Shown here piece by piece: positions 25,789 to 35,098 of a stretch of DNA of 64,000 nt. Numbering within the stretch: position 1 is the first letter of the stretch; every line of letters begins with the position of its first letter. The notes beneath the pieces were generated by a model that ran no database searches, was not told the origin of the DNA, and was given only the letters and a program-made list of their open reading frames with translations. Made by a program: the position numbers and the translations under genes. Source of the DNA: DATCJA01 sp963814955. GTDB taxonomy: Bacteria > Acidobacteriota > Vicinamibacteria > Vicinamibacterales > UBA2999. Location: positions 496,001 through 560,000 of the forward strand of contig CAWFEX010000008.1 of assembly GCA_963814955.1 (NCBI GenBank), given 5' to 3'.

Positions 25789-27525
25789 CTACTGATTGGC
25801 CGCGTGCGATCGTGGAACAGACGATCGGGCAGGCGCTTTCAGAGCAATAAACGCCGCGATCACAGGTTGCAGCGCAGCAGCCACGTCCGACTCCAGGACC
25901 GGCGGCGTGGCGGCCTTGCGCGCAAGTAGCTGGAGCCGCACCGGCAGACCTTTCGAGCGCGAGCTGTCGAGCATGTGAAACGACTCGACGACCTCCAGAC
26001 CGGCGCGTGCGAGCAGACCTCGCAGGCACGCCTCGGTGTATCCGACGATGTGATGACGGGGGTGGAGACAGTAGTCAACCTGCCGATGAACGGCGAGAGT
26101 ATCGAGGCGCGGGACGCTGACCAGCAAATGTCCTCCCTCCACGAGGGCGCCGGCCAGCTCCCGAACCGCATGGAGTGGACGAGGCAGGTGCTCGAGCACG
26201 TGATAGGCGATCACGAGGTCGAATTGCGGCTGAGGAGGAACGGTCAAAAGCCGTTTGTGTCGCTGGAAGGGAGCATCGGTAGACGGCTCGAGACCATAGG
26301 TATCCCAGCCGCGATCCTGAAACGCATCGAGCCAGGCGCCCGCACCGCACCCGAAGTCGAACACGCGCGCGCCCGCGATCGGCTTGGTGGCGGGAAAGAA
26401 CCGGTCGAGCGCGGGCAAGATCGTGGTTACCGCACCCTCAGCCCCGGTTTTCAATCCTTCAGCCCCGACCTGGCGGTTCGCGCGCGAGCTGTACCACGCG
26501 CCGTCGCGCGCATAGTACGCGTCGAGCGCCTCTTGCGAGGGCAATGGGTGCACGAACAGCAGCCCGCAGTCGTCACACATCGCCGCGCAGGCCTGGTTGC
26601 CGGGCAAATACCACTCGTCGACTAGCTGAACATTGGCGCCCTCGCAGGCCGGGCACGCGCTCGGAACGGACGCGGTGGACCCCATTGCGGCCGGAATCGG
26701 CCCGCTGTCGAGCGTTTCCAGCGCCTGTAACACCGGCTCCAGTGCAGCAACCGGGTTGCGCACCGGTGTGACGGCATCCACCTTTCGTGCAAGCACGCGC
26801 AGGACAAGGGAATTGGATTCGCCTTGCGCGGAGTCGCGGTCGAGATCGCGCAGAGTCGACACGACGTCAAGGCCCGCCCTCGCAAGAAGTCCGCGGAGAC
26901 ACGATTCTGTGAAAGCGGAAGCATGCTTGCCGGCCCGAAGGCAATAGCGGACGTCACGGTGCGCGGCGAGCGTGTCGAGCCGTGGGACGCTCACGAAGCA
27001 GTGCCCGCCCTCCTTGATCGTCCGAGCGAGCGCGTGAAGCGCATCGAGGGGACGCGGCGCGCGCTCGAGCATGCGATATGCGATCACCAGATCGAACCGG
27101 GAATCAACCGGCAGATCGCTGAGCAACGAATGACGTGTCCCGGCTACGCGGGCCGCACGTCCGATGCCAAAAGTTTCCCACCCGCGATCCCTGAAAGTGT
27201 CGAGCCACACGCCTGCCCCGGAGCCAACTCCAAGCACACGACGGGTAGCAGGCAGCCTCGCGACGTCACCGTCGACTGCCGCCATCAATGCCAACGCCGC
27301 AGTTTTCTTGGTGGCGGCCGTGCTCGTTTCGTTGAGCGACCAGATCGATTCGGCGACGTCTATCGTGCGCGGATCGTTGACCGTATCCCGTCTGGACGAC
27401 GCGTGGAGAAACAACAAACCGCAGTCCCGGCATGCCATGGCTCGCGCCCGTTTTCCGGCGGGCCATCGCTCCACCGCGAAAACGCTGCGACTCGAACAGG
27501 CGGCGCACTCAATGGCTTCAGTCAT
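25789..27525 (-). CDS. Tandemly duplicated zinc-ribbon class I methyltransferase, first half degenerate
   Basis: 578 residues made of two homologous halves. Each starts with a zinc ribbon (Cys7/10/32/35; Cys291/294/317/320) and continues as a SAM methyltransferase. The second half is intact: motif I VFDFGCGAG at 388-396, acidic Glu413 (YGLEPST), and YHVLEHLPRP. The first half keeps the fold but reads VLGVGSGAG, has Gly122 in place of the Glu, and YRMLERAPRP in place of YHVLEH, so it is probably inactive. Single-domain relatives are at 30479 and 46600. It is the last gene of the minus-strand operon from 30179 and lies 9 bases after the ankyrin gene. Likely O- or C-methylation of a sugar. Confidence 0.87.
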   Translation of the reverse strand: MTEAIECAACSSRSVFAVERWPAGKRARAMACRDCGLLFLHASSRRDTVNDPRTIDVAESIWSLNETSTAATKKTAALALMAAVDGDVARLPATRRVLGVGSGAGVWLDTFRDRGWETFGIGRAARVAGTRHSLLSDLPVDSRFDLVIAYRMLERAPRPLDALHALARTIKEGGHCFVSVPRLDTLAAHRDVRYCLRAGKHASAFTESCLRGLLARAGLDVVSTLRDLDRDSAQGESNSLVLRVLARKVDAVTPVRNPVAALEPVLQALETLDSGPIPAAMGSTASVPSACPACEGANVQLVDEWYLPGNQACAAMCDDCGLLFVHPLPSQEALDAYYARDGAWYSSRANRQVGAEGLKTGAEGAVTTILPALDRFFPATKPIAGARVFDFGCGAGAWLDAFQDRGWDTYGLEPSTDAPFQRHKRLLTVPPQPQFDLVIAYHVLEHLPRPLHAVRELAGALVEGGHLLVSVPRLDTLAVHRQVDYCLHPRHHIVGYTEACLRGLLARAGLEVVESFHMLDSSRSKGLPVRLQLLARKAATPPVLESDVAAALQPVIAAFIALKAPARSSVPRSHAANQ

Positions 27526-27534
27526 GCGTGCCCG

Positions 27535-27990
27535 TCACGGATGGGACGTCAGGTTGACTCCGTCGCAGCCAGAGGGCGCCGCATCCGGCCGGTACTCATC
27601 GAGCACCTCGGAGACACTCGGACTCGCTTCCATGCACCGCAAGCGGGTCCAGAGGGCGGCATCCATCGTGGCGCCCTTCGCGAGCAGTTGCCGCAAGATT
27701 GCGGGATCATCTCGCGCCGCCGCAACCTCGAGCGGCGTCAGTCGCGTCGGATGGCTGAACATCAACGACGGCCGGATGACATAGCTCGCGTTGGGGTCGT
27801 GCCCCTGCTCGATGAGGCGTATCACCTCTGCCTCATCGCGAACCCCCGCCGCCTCACCGAGATTGTAGGGCTCGTGCGGCCACACGGGATTCTGAGCGAA
27901 TGCGGCCAGGGTCGGGACAATCAGCGAGACTGCCGCGAGCAGACAGCCTGGCGCGCCGAGCGCGAGCGCCGCCCATTTCGACCGGTTCAA
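27535..27990 (-). CDS. Small exported or anchored protein with a single ankyrin-like repeat (copy 1)
   Basis: 151 residues: a hydrophobic N-terminal segment (~8-32, signal peptide or anchor ending near AFAQNP), then LGEAAGVRDEAEVIRLIEQGHDP and LTPLEVAAARDDPAILRQLL, which read as one and a half ankyrin-like repeats. A closely similar protein (LTPIEAAAAARERAMVQLLL) lies at 38405, and both directly follow paralogous polytopic genes. Paired cysteines near the end (RLRCME, APSGCDG) are conserved in that copy. A periplasmic accessory of the neighbouring membrane protein is inferred. Confidence 0.7.
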   Translation of the reverse strand: MNRSKWAALALGAPGCLLAAVSLIVPTLAAFAQNPVWPHEPYNLGEAAGVRDEAEVIRLIEQGHDPNASYVIRPSLMFSHPTRLTPLEVAAARDDPAILRQLLAKGATMDAALWTRLRCMEASPSVSEVLDEYRPDAAPSGCDGVNLTSHP

Positions 27991-27994
27991 TGCG

Positions 27995-29425
27995 TCACTC
28001 CCCCCACCATCTGTCGGCCCAACCTGGCAGCCGGCTCGGATTGGCGATGCGCATGTCCAAGGCTTCCTGACGCAACTGGCTAGCCAGTGCGCGGGCGGAA
28101 GCGTCAGACCGATAAGTCCTGTCCGCCAGCCTGTCAGGATCGAGCCGGGCCCACTCCAAACGTTCGCGGAAGGCCTGCGTCTGAATCATGTGGTGGACGC
28201 CAGCGCTGCGGACCGCCCATGCGACAGCAACCCCGCACAGAACCACGCACATTGCTGTCTGGACCAGGCCTCGCCCAGGCTGGCGAAAGCGGTCGATTGT
28301 GTGCTGCGCCGCTGCGAACGCCGCAAGCGCATAAAAGGCGCCCGCCACTGTGATGATCTCGCGCTTCGCATACGGGTAGGCCATGACGCAGTTGGCGATC
28401 AGGATTACGGGAAAGATCATCAAGAACTGGGTACTGCCGGCGGGCAGGTTGCGCGTGCGTCCTCGCACGAGACCGACCGCGACCCAGGCGATCATGCCGG
28501 TGGTAATGACCGAGGACAGAGTAGATAAATACAGCCGCGGCAACATTGCATCCCGGGTCCATGCGCGAGCGGCCTGGAAGACGCCGCGATCCGGTTCTGA
28601 AAACAGAACGGAAAGTACCGACGTAGCTACGTTGTACACGTAAAACCATGTCGGATCGGCGCCAAATCGCCGCTCGATCTCATCGGACAGGAGCATCGTG
28701 GTCCACCACCCCGAGTCACGGCCCTCGAGCTCCGGCGAGCCCATGGAGAGGTAAACCAATCGGAACCAGAGGTACGCACCCATGAGCATCGTCATGGCGA
28801 CGATGCCGCGGCGCGAAACGCCGCGCATTCCGCACGCCCACGCGGCAACCGCAATAACCCACACGAGCACCCCTGATTCCAGAGTCAGGCTCGCGATGAC
28901 GAACGTCACTGCTGCCGCCGCGTCGATCCACCACCCCCCGCGTGATTGCGCGAGATTCAGCGCGATCAGACAGAAGACGACGATTTCCAGGAAGTGATTG
29001 ATCGGAAACGCCTCCTGGACGGTTCCCCGGAACGTATGGAGACCAGTGAGCACGGTGAGCGCAAAGACGGCGGCCGCGAAGTCGGCCCAGGTCCCCACTC
29101 GAAGGGCGCGTACGAACAGAAACAGCGCGGCAGTCAGCAAGAGGCCGTGAAATCCTCTGAAGACCAGCCAGTAGTGACCGTCGGCGGCGTCGAACAACGC
29201 CTTGATCTGGACCTGTCGAAGCGGACGCAGGAAGGGCCCGCGCGGCGAATGAGCGACAAACGTTGCGTAGAGCGACGGCGACTGCTGGACGTCGAGAAGC
29301 TCGATGAGGCTGTCAGATATCTGAACCGGCTTCCGCATCAAGTCGTACGAAAACCAGAGCGAAATCGCTGCCGCGACAAGATAGGCCGCAATGCGAGGAC
29401 TACGAGGAAGCATGCCGGTTGTCAC
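27995..29425 (-). CDS. Polytopic membrane protein of unknown family, ankyrin-paired (copy 1)
   Basis: 476 residues starting GTG, with about ten hydrophobic segments. An extracytoplasmic loop near the N-terminus includes VQISDSLIELLDVQQSPSLY, and HTFRGTVQEAFPINHFLEIV is almost identical in the paralogue at 37005. The plan resembles GT39/DUF2079-like transferases, but I see no catalytic signature. It overlaps the upstream GT2 gene by 26 bases and is followed four bases later by the ankyrin gene. The same order (membrane protein, then ankyrin protein) is kept at 37005-38854. Confidence 0.7.
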   Translation of the reverse strand: MTTGMLPRSPRIAAYLVAAAISLWFSYDLMRKPVQISDSLIELLDVQQSPSLYATFVAHSPRGPFLRPLRQVQIKALFDAADGHYWLVFRGFHGLLLTAALFLFVRALRVGTWADFAAAVFALTVLTGLHTFRGTVQEAFPINHFLEIVVFCLIALNLAQSRGGWWIDAAAAVTFVIASLTLESGVLVWVIAVAAWACGMRGVSRRGIVAMTMLMGAYLWFRLVYLSMGSPELEGRDSGWWTTMLLSDEIERRFGADPTWFYVYNVATSVLSVLFSEPDRGVFQAARAWTRDAMLPRLYLSTLSSVITTGMIAWVAVGLVRGRTRNLPAGSTQFLMIFPVILIANCVMAYPYAKREIITVAGAFYALAAFAAAQHTIDRFRQPGRGLVQTAMCVVLCGVAVAWAVRSAGVHHMIQTQAFRERLEWARLDPDRLADRTYRSDASARALASQLRQEALDMRIANPSRLPGWADRWWGE

Positions 29426-30179
29426 GCGGAGAGGCCGGCTGCGCCGATGCGACGTGTCGATACCGGCCTCTAAGATGCCTCAGATTGATTCTCGCGACGT
29501 CGGCAAAAGCGGCGGCGCCGCGCCCCACACGCACGCGGCTGTCCCGTCTGCAGACCCATACGACCCCGACTTCGAGGATCTCGAAACCGGCGCGGCGCGC
29601 AAGCCACAGCAGCTCGACATCGAAGGCAAATCCCTCGATTGTCAAGTGCGGGAACAGCGCCGCCGCCGCGTCGCCTCGGAACAACTTGAAGCCGCACTGT
29701 GTGTCGTTGATGCCTCGAAGCGCGAGAAGCTGAACGACCGCGTTGAAAACCCGACCGATCAGGTGCCGCACGAGTGGCTCGCCGACGCGACGAGAGCCAG
29801 GGGCTTCTCGCGATCCAATGATCACGGCGGCGGCCTGCGGCTGTGCCGCCGCATCGAAAAACGCGTACCACTCCTCGGGTGCCACTGAGAGGTCGGCGTC
29901 AGCCATCATTCGCCAGTCGCCGTGCGCCGCCAGCATGCCTTGCCGGATCGCCGTGCCCTTCCCACGATGTGGCTGTTTCACAAGCCGGATACGCGGTTCC
30001 CTCTGGATCCACCGCTCCACTCGCGACACGGTCTCGTCGACGCTGCCATCGTCAACGACGATGATTTCCCACGACGCGGTCCTGGACTGGAGCACGCGCG
30101 ACACGCGCTCGAGGAACTCGTCGATGATCGCTTGCTCGTTCAAAACAGGGACGACTACGGATAGCGCGCGAGCGGTCAT
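29400..30179 (-). CDS. Family 2 glycosyltransferase, dolichyl-phosphate glucosyltransferase type
   Basis: 259 residues: LSVVVPVLNEQAIIDEFLER, then WEIIVVDDGSVDETVSRVE with the DDGS motif, and MMADADLSVAPEEW with the D-A-D-x-S metal/nucleotide site typical of Alg5/DPM1-like enzymes that make polyprenyl-phosphate sugars. INDTQCGFKLFRGDAA is the family's usual acceptor segment. There are no C-terminal helices. It probably supplies a lipid-linked sugar to the polytopic transferases nearby. It is the first gene of the minus-strand operon ending at 25789, and its ATG lies 12 bases after a TAATAT hexamer on the minus strand. Confidence 0.88.
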   Translation of the reverse strand: MTARALSVVVPVLNEQAIIDEFLERVSRVLQSRTASWEIIVVDDGSVDETVSRVERWIQREPRIRLVKQPHRGKGTAIRQGMLAAHGDWRMMADADLSVAPEEWYAFFDAAAQPQAAAVIIGSREAPGSRRVGEPLVRHLIGRVFNAVVQLLALRGINDTQCGFKLFRGDAAAALFPHLTIEGFAFDVELLWLARRAGFEILEVGVVWVCRRDSRVRVGRGAAAFADVARINLRHLRGRYRHVASAQPASPRDNRHASS

Positions 30180-30331
30180 CTGGCGTCGTTAATATTAGCG
30201 AAATCGAGACGATGTTCGGGACACGCAGTCGCAGACTCGTAAGCCTGTGTCGCGCCAGCGCCCGATGCACACGCAGCCGCGCCCGGAGATCGCGCGCTGC
30301 GCGTGCGGGCCGTCTCAGTGGTTGCCATGGG

Positions 30332-30337
30332 TATAAT
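30332..30337 (+). promoter_or_regulatory. TATAAT -10 candidate in the 30180-30478 divergent spacer
   Basis: Perfect TATAAT in a 299-base gap between divergent genes; the plus-strand methyltransferase starts at 30479, so its leader would be ~135 bases. The leader holds a possible 13-codon reading frame at 30383-30424 (MKLKTCCARQPAA) with no clear ribosome binding site. On the minus strand TAATAT at 30197-30192 could drive the GT2 at 30179. Nothing else was recognised in the spacer. Confidence 0.4.
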
Positions 30338-30478
30338 CGGCAGTCGGATGACGAACGTCTCGCGTCCAGCTTGAAGCGATTCATGAAGTTGAAGACGTGC
30401 TGCGCACGCCAACCCGCAGCATGAATGGCCACAGGGCGCTGGTGAACTATTAAGAAGAACGCAGGCACCTTCCTCTCG

Positions 30479-31495
30479 TTGCGGTACACCGACGAAGCCA
30501 CGAAGTGCCCCGCCTGCGCGTCGGCGCACATAGTCGTTCTCGACGTGTTCCCGATCGTGCGTGATTTCAAGGGTCGACGCCTCTCATTTCTGACCGGTTG
30601 CGAAGATTGCGGTCTCCTGTTTGCCAATCCCCTGCGGACGCAGGAAGAAGCAGAGCGTTACTACGCTGAGGACGGCCCGTGGGCCGCGTCACGGGCTGAG
30701 CGCATCAGCCAACTCAAGGCACGGCAGCTCAAACAGCTTCATCGAGGATCGACGAAGTCGAAGCCGCCCAGACTTGGTGCGGAGGCCCAACTGCTACTCG
30801 ATGCGCTCGCTCCTTACGTCCCGGTGTTTCAACCGCCCCAGGCTGCAAAGGTCCTGGATTACGGATGCGGCCGCGGTGTGCACCTCAACTGGCTCCAGGA
30901 CCTGGGCTGGGATACGTATGGCCTCGAGCCCTCGACGGATGTGGCGTTCGTCCGCCACCATCGCGTCAACTCGGCGCCGCAAGACCACAGCTTTGACTTC
31001 GGCCTCCTCCATCATGTGCTCGAGCACGTGACCGATCCGGTCGGAATCCTCGAGCAGCTCGGCGGTGCCCTGCGCGAAGGCGGTGTGCTCTACATCAGCG
31101 TGCCGGCGCTCGATACTCTCCCTCGGCACGGGCGCATCAAATACTGTCTGGACGGTAGCAAGCACGTCATGTGTTTCTCCGAAACCTGTCTGACGGGACT
31201 GCTTGCACGCGCAGGCTTTGCGGCGCTCGGTCGCATCGAAATCAAGGAACTGGACGATCGCACTCTTGCACAGGGGAGGCCTCTTCGGCTGCGACTCGTC
31301 GCAAAGCGCACATCGACGCCGCCCGCGCTGCCAGCCCGTCCCCTTCTGCCGGCGCTGAGGGCGCTGGCCGCCTACAGCCGGGGCCATGAAAGCTCGGCGG
31401 CGCGCGCGCAGCGACTCCTTCCGCTGCGGTTCCGTGCGGCCCTCATGGATCGCGCGCGTGTACGTGAAACCTTGCGGCGGCGCAAATCGCAATGA
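30479..31495 (+). CDS. Zinc-ribbon class I SAM methyltransferase
   Basis: 338 residues from a TTG start. Zinc ligands Cys10, Cys13, Cys41 and Cys44 (CPAC...CEDC) precede a methyltransferase domain with VLDYGCGRG at 125-133, YGLEPSTD and LHHVLEHVTDP. A C-terminal basic tail follows. It is homologous to each half of the protein at 25789 and to the gene at 46600. The start is uncertain: the frame is open a further 30 bases to an ATT, but TTG places the ribbon at the same distance from the N-terminus as in the paralogues. The HTTM gene follows 49 bases later. Probable sugar O-methyltransferase. Confidence 0.82.
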   Translation: MRYTDEATKCPACASAHIVVLDVFPIVRDFKGRRLSFLTGCEDCGLLFANPLRTQEEAERYYAEDGPWAASRAERISQLKARQLKQLHRGSTKSKPPRLGAEAQLLLDALAPYVPVFQPPQAAKVLDYGCGRGVHLNWLQDLGWDTYGLEPSTDVAFVRHHRVNSAPQDHSFDFGLLHHVLEHVTDPVGILEQLGGALREGGVLYISVPALDTLPRHGRIKYCLDGSKHVMCFSETCLTGLLARAGFAALGRIEIKELDDRTLAQGRPLRLRLVAKRTSTPPALPARPLLPALRALAAYSRGHESSAARAQRLLPLRFRAALMDRARVRETLRRRKSQ

Positions 31496-31544
31496 CAGCC
31501 CTCCACGGCGAACGCATTTGCCGGACAGGCTCAGCCAGGGCGCA

Positions 31545-33453
31545 ATGACTCCGACGACGGTCGCCGAAAAACGTGGCGCGCCGTGGTGGCACATTGCGTC
31601 GCTCGCGTGCGTGCTGAGCGCAGTGTTGCTGCCATTCGCGGTGCGCGCGCTCGTCGGACTGCCCGGCGCCAGGGTCCACGTGCGGTGGCAACCGTCGATC
31701 GATGCGGACACGCGCCGGACGCTCGAAACGAGGTTCAGGCTATCTGACGGGACCCCGCTCGGTGACACCACGTGGGGCTACGATTTGCTCGATCCCTCAA
31801 CCGACAACATACGCGCGCTTGTGACTCATCCTGAGGTCGCCGATACACACGACATCGAGAGGTCGCAATACGCAATTGGACCAGCCGCTGTAACGTACTG
31901 ACCGGCGGCAACGATTTTCCGCAGGCGGCAGTGCCACTGTCGCCGCCGCAGATGGCCTCGCCGTCCTCCTCGCCGTCGCGGCTGCCCTCCTTGTTGCGCT
32001 GGGCGTCACAGGACGGGCCGACACGTCTCGCGCGGCTCGGCTCCTACTGACCGGATGGTTCGTTCTCGTTCGCCGGCCGATGCAGCAGGGTGCAACGGTC
32101 GTGGCTCGAGGGCTGTCGCGCGGAATTCCGGCGCTCGAACCATCGACCGCCGGCATCTTTCGCATCATCTTTGGCATCGCCCTTGTCGTGTTTTTCGCCA
32201 CTCGTCCCATCGACTCGGCGCGCTTGAACAACATGTTCGACGCACAGATCGACGGCCAGTTGCACGCCCTGGTTTTGCAATGGCTTCAGGGACATCCGTC
32301 AGTGATGGATCTCCTTACGCCGTGGCTGCTGACGATGGCTGTGGCTGTTACCGCGGGCATCTACACTCGGCTGACGTATGCGTTGCTCGTCGCCGCTGCA
32401 GTGGTCTGGGCATTCGGAGCCGTCGCCGTCGACAACACGCACCCGCACAGCACTCTGATTCTGACGATGATCGCCTTGCTGCCGTCGCACTGGGGCGACG
32501 CGATCAGTGTTGATGCGTGGCTCCGACGTCGAACGGGGCGCAATCGCATCCATCCGGCTTCGAAGCGATACGGCTACACCGCCTGGGTGCCTGGGTTGGT
32601 GTTTGGCGTTGCCTTCGCCGCTGCCGCCTGGGCGAAGCTGGCGCCGAATGGGATCACCTGGGTATTGAACGGAAGTGTCAAATATCACTTCATAACTGAT
32701 TCAGCGAACGCGTCAGTCGATTGGGGACTTCGGCTCGCGGCTCACCCTCTGCTCGCGATTCTTGCGTCGCTCATGGCCGTCGCTATCGAGGCGGCGGTCA
32801 TCACGGCGGCTTTCACGCAAAGCCAGTGGTATCGGCTGGCGATGGGTCTCGGCGGGTTAACGCTGATGGTGGGCTTTCAGTTGTTCATGGGAGTCTTCTG
32901 GCCCGGATGGTGGATATTGCTGCTGGGATTTCTTCCGTGGCAGCAGCTGGAACGTCTGCCGATGCGCGGCACTTCCGGTGATGCCCGCTCCGGTCCGCTT
33001 GCCGCGGCGAGCATCACCCCGGCGCAGGTTGCCCTGATTGTGTTCATCATCTCCCAGCAGGTGATCACGTCGCTGCTCGCGGTGGAGCGTGCACCCATGT
33101 TCAGCAACTACCCGATGTACTCGACAACGTATGCGAGTCCCGCCGCATTCAATGCGTCGAGAGGCTTGTCATACCGCATCATCGTCGTGACAGACGGGGA
33201 CCGTGTCGCGCTGAGCTGCAATCCAACCGGAGAGATCGTGGACGAATTCCGTGCTGCGCTGCAGGGGTCGGCCGTCGCGGCTGCCGGCGTCTGGCGCGCG
33301 GTTCTGGCATGCCGGCCCGACCTCGCCGGTGCGCGTCAAGTCACTTTCGAACAAACCCGGCCGGTGTTCGATTGGAATACGCTGAAGTTCACCAGCGAAA
33401 TGCCAACCATCATCGGCACGCTCGAACGTACTGGCAACAACCGCGGTGAATGA
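31545..33453 (+). pseudogene. HTTM-domain membrane protein with RW/HP-V-DT module (paralogue B), interrupted by a one-base insertion
   Basis: Two reading frames together encode a protein homologous end to end to paralogues A and C. The first (31545-31901, 118 residues) holds the first helix and the module at 43-110 (VHVRW; THPEVADTHDIER). It ends at TGA 31899. The rest is in the +1 frame, continuing DRRQRFSAGG, then the HTTM core (WGDAISVD, FAAAAWAKL, WPGWWILLLGFLPW) and PMFSNYPMYSTTYASP. Skipping T31896 restores YAIGPAAVTTDRRQRF, which aligns without gaps to both paralogues (TATRTARAQRF type). The break is therefore a single extra base: a young mutation or a sequence error. If expressed only from ATG 32080, the product would lack the module. 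Confidence 0.8.
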
Positions 33454-33471
33454 GACACGCGGTCGCGTGTA

Positions 33472-34995
33472 TCAGTCGCGCGCGTCCCGGCCAACAGCGT
33501 TAATTGGCGCTGCCTGTGTCCCGGCTCGGCGTCGCCGAGTCGTACGACGCATCGTGAACAGCAGTTGCAGAAGACCCCTGACGGGGTAATGCCACAACGC
33601 CACGCCCTGCGGTCGTTTCGCCATGCGCGAGGCTCGTTCGATTTCGTCCACCATGATCGGAGTGACATCCACCTCGAGACCACGAGGTCGCACGAAGTTC
33701 TGAACAAACCGCCTGGCCTGGGTTCTGCTGTCACCGGCGCGGAGAGCGTGTCCGAGCTGCTCCACGTGCTCGGCAAGGCTGCGCGCCTCGATCAGCAAAC
33801 CACCGTTCGATGCGCGCAAGTAGTGGAAGTGCAGCGTTTCTTCCTGACCGCCGGCAAACTCGTCGCTGACGATCGTCAGGACGGGCTTCTCGAGGATACC
33901 GGCTTCAATCATCGCGCTGGTATTCAATCCAACGCACGCGGCTGCATGGTAGAGCGAATCGTACAGGCTCTGATCCGCGTTCATCGTTTCCTTTTCACTC
34001 CACAGTGCCGCGTTTCCGAACGCTGACAGATCGACATTCTTCCACTGCTTCGGGTGAGCCGGATGGGGACGCACGAGGATCCCGCAGGTCCGCGTGACCG
34101 GATCTTCACTGGCGCGCAGGCCCGCGGCCCACCGCTTCACGAATTCGACCTCGCGAGGGGCGACGAATTCCGAGGAACAGACGTAAAGAACGAATGCAGC
34201 CGAGGGATCGAGGCCCACACGCGCGCAGAGCGCTTCGCGGCTGTCCGACGGTCGCATCGCAAAGAACGCATCGAAGCGAGGCGCTCCGGTGACGATCACA
34301 CGATCGGGCGAGACCTCGTGAAGGTCCACCGCCTCCTGCTTCTGAATTTCGTTCCAGACGAGCACCCTATCCGGCTCCACTCGCACGAGCCCCCGGTTCG
34401 TCAGGTTGTCCCAGCTGAAGGGAACGAAGACGACCGGCACACCGACGCGATGAGCGCTCTTGACGTAGTCGGTCTGGTACGAACCGTAATCAACGAGAGG
34501 GGTGACCAGGACGACATCGGGCCGCTCGTACTTGATGAACAGATCGAACAGCTTTTCGCTTGGAATTGCCTGTTCAATCAGAGCCAGCACCCTCGACACT
34601 TGTTTCCAGTTTCGCGTGATCCAGCCGTGCCGTCTCAGGAACTGGGGCCAACCCGTCGGGGCATGCGCGGCCGACCGGCGCTCGAGCTTGTCCCTGTCCG
34701 CGTAGCCCGGGTCGAGAAAGCGCAGATAGTCTCGCGCCAGCCGCACGGCGGGCGCTGCCTGTTGCCAGCGGTCGATCCGATGCGCCGGGCAGGCCGTCAT
34801 TTCGACGCGACCCGGCAGCCCGCGAGCGCGCAGGCTGCGATTGGCAAGCGTGAGGTTCTTTGGCAGCCACAGCGGCCGGTTGCGTTGGCGCTCCGCGGCG
34901 AGGACCACGGTATGCCCGCGTTCGGCCAGCATCTGAATCACACCATCGAAGTGGCGTGATTTGGATACGTTGTTGAGAAAGAAAAGGATGCGCAG
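33472..34995 (-). CDS. GT-B fold glycosyltransferase-like protein (SWDNLTN family, copy 2), probable CTG start
   Basis: About 507 residues, paralogue of the gene at 17858: FSWDNLTNRGLVRVEPD, VLVWNEIQKQEAVDLHEV, ILVRPHPAHPKQW, LYHAAACVGLNTSAMIEAG and HFHYLRASNGG all match. The first GTG is at 34941, but the frame is open to 35005 and the upstream residues LRILFFLNNVSKSRHFDG supply the missing first beta strand (copy 1 begins MKIVFIM). The aligned start codon would be CTG at 34995; no ATG, GTG or TTG is available there. TATAAG lies 8 bases before it. It converges with the HTTM gene at 33453. Glycan glycosyl transfer is inferred. Confidence 0.7.
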   Translation of the reverse strand: MRILFFLNNVSKSRHFDGVIQMLAERGHTVVLAAERQRNRPLWLPKNLTLANRSLRARGLPGRVEMTACPAHRIDRWQQAAPAVRLARDYLRFLDPGYADRDKLERRSAAHAPTGWPQFLRRHGWITRNWKQVSRVLALIEQAIPSEKLFDLFIKYERPDVVLVTPLVDYGSYQTDYVKSAHRVGVPVVFVPFSWDNLTNRGLVRVEPDRVLVWNEIQKQEAVDLHEVSPDRVIVTGAPRFDAFFAMRPSDSREALCARVGLDPSAAFVLYVCSSEFVAPREVEFVKRWAAGLRASEDPVTRTCGILVRPHPAHPKQWKNVDLSAFGNAALWSEKETMNADQSLYDSLYHAAACVGLNTSAMIEAGILEKPVLTIVSDEFAGGQEETLHFHYLRASNGGLLIEARSLAEHVEQLGHALRAGDSRTQARRFVQNFVRPRGLEVDVTPIMVDEIERASRMAKRPQGVALWHYPVRGLLQLLFTMRRTTRRRRAGTQAAPINAVGRDARD

Positions 34996-35003
34996 GGAGC
35001 TAT

Positions 35004-35011
35004 CTTATAAT
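35004..35011. promoter_or_regulatory. Overlapping divergent -10 candidates
   Basis: The eight bases CTTATAAT contain TATAAT on the plus strand (35006-35011, toward the HTTM gene at 35099) and TATAAG on the minus strand (35009-35004, 8 bases before the CTG at 34995). The two polymerase sites would be mutually exclusive, linking expression of the GT-B and HTTM genes. Confidence 0.4.
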
Positions 35012-35098
35012 CGGCGGGTTCCACGTGCAGCACATCGACACGTCGCTGCGTCACGCGGCTGGCGTGCGGCTTTTGGCATCCCGGCCTGATCTCCAAGG

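Noticed and set aside
26824..28083. Plus-strand frame of 419 codons
   Set aside because: Antisense to the duplicated methyltransferase and ankyrin genes, with no recognisable domain.
31893..31902. Programmed +1 frameshift of the prfB type in the HTTM gene
   Set aside because: TGAC follows, but the preceding TAC codon does not allow good re-pairing after slippage and no upstream Shine-Dalgarno-like stimulator is seen; a plain insertion is simpler.
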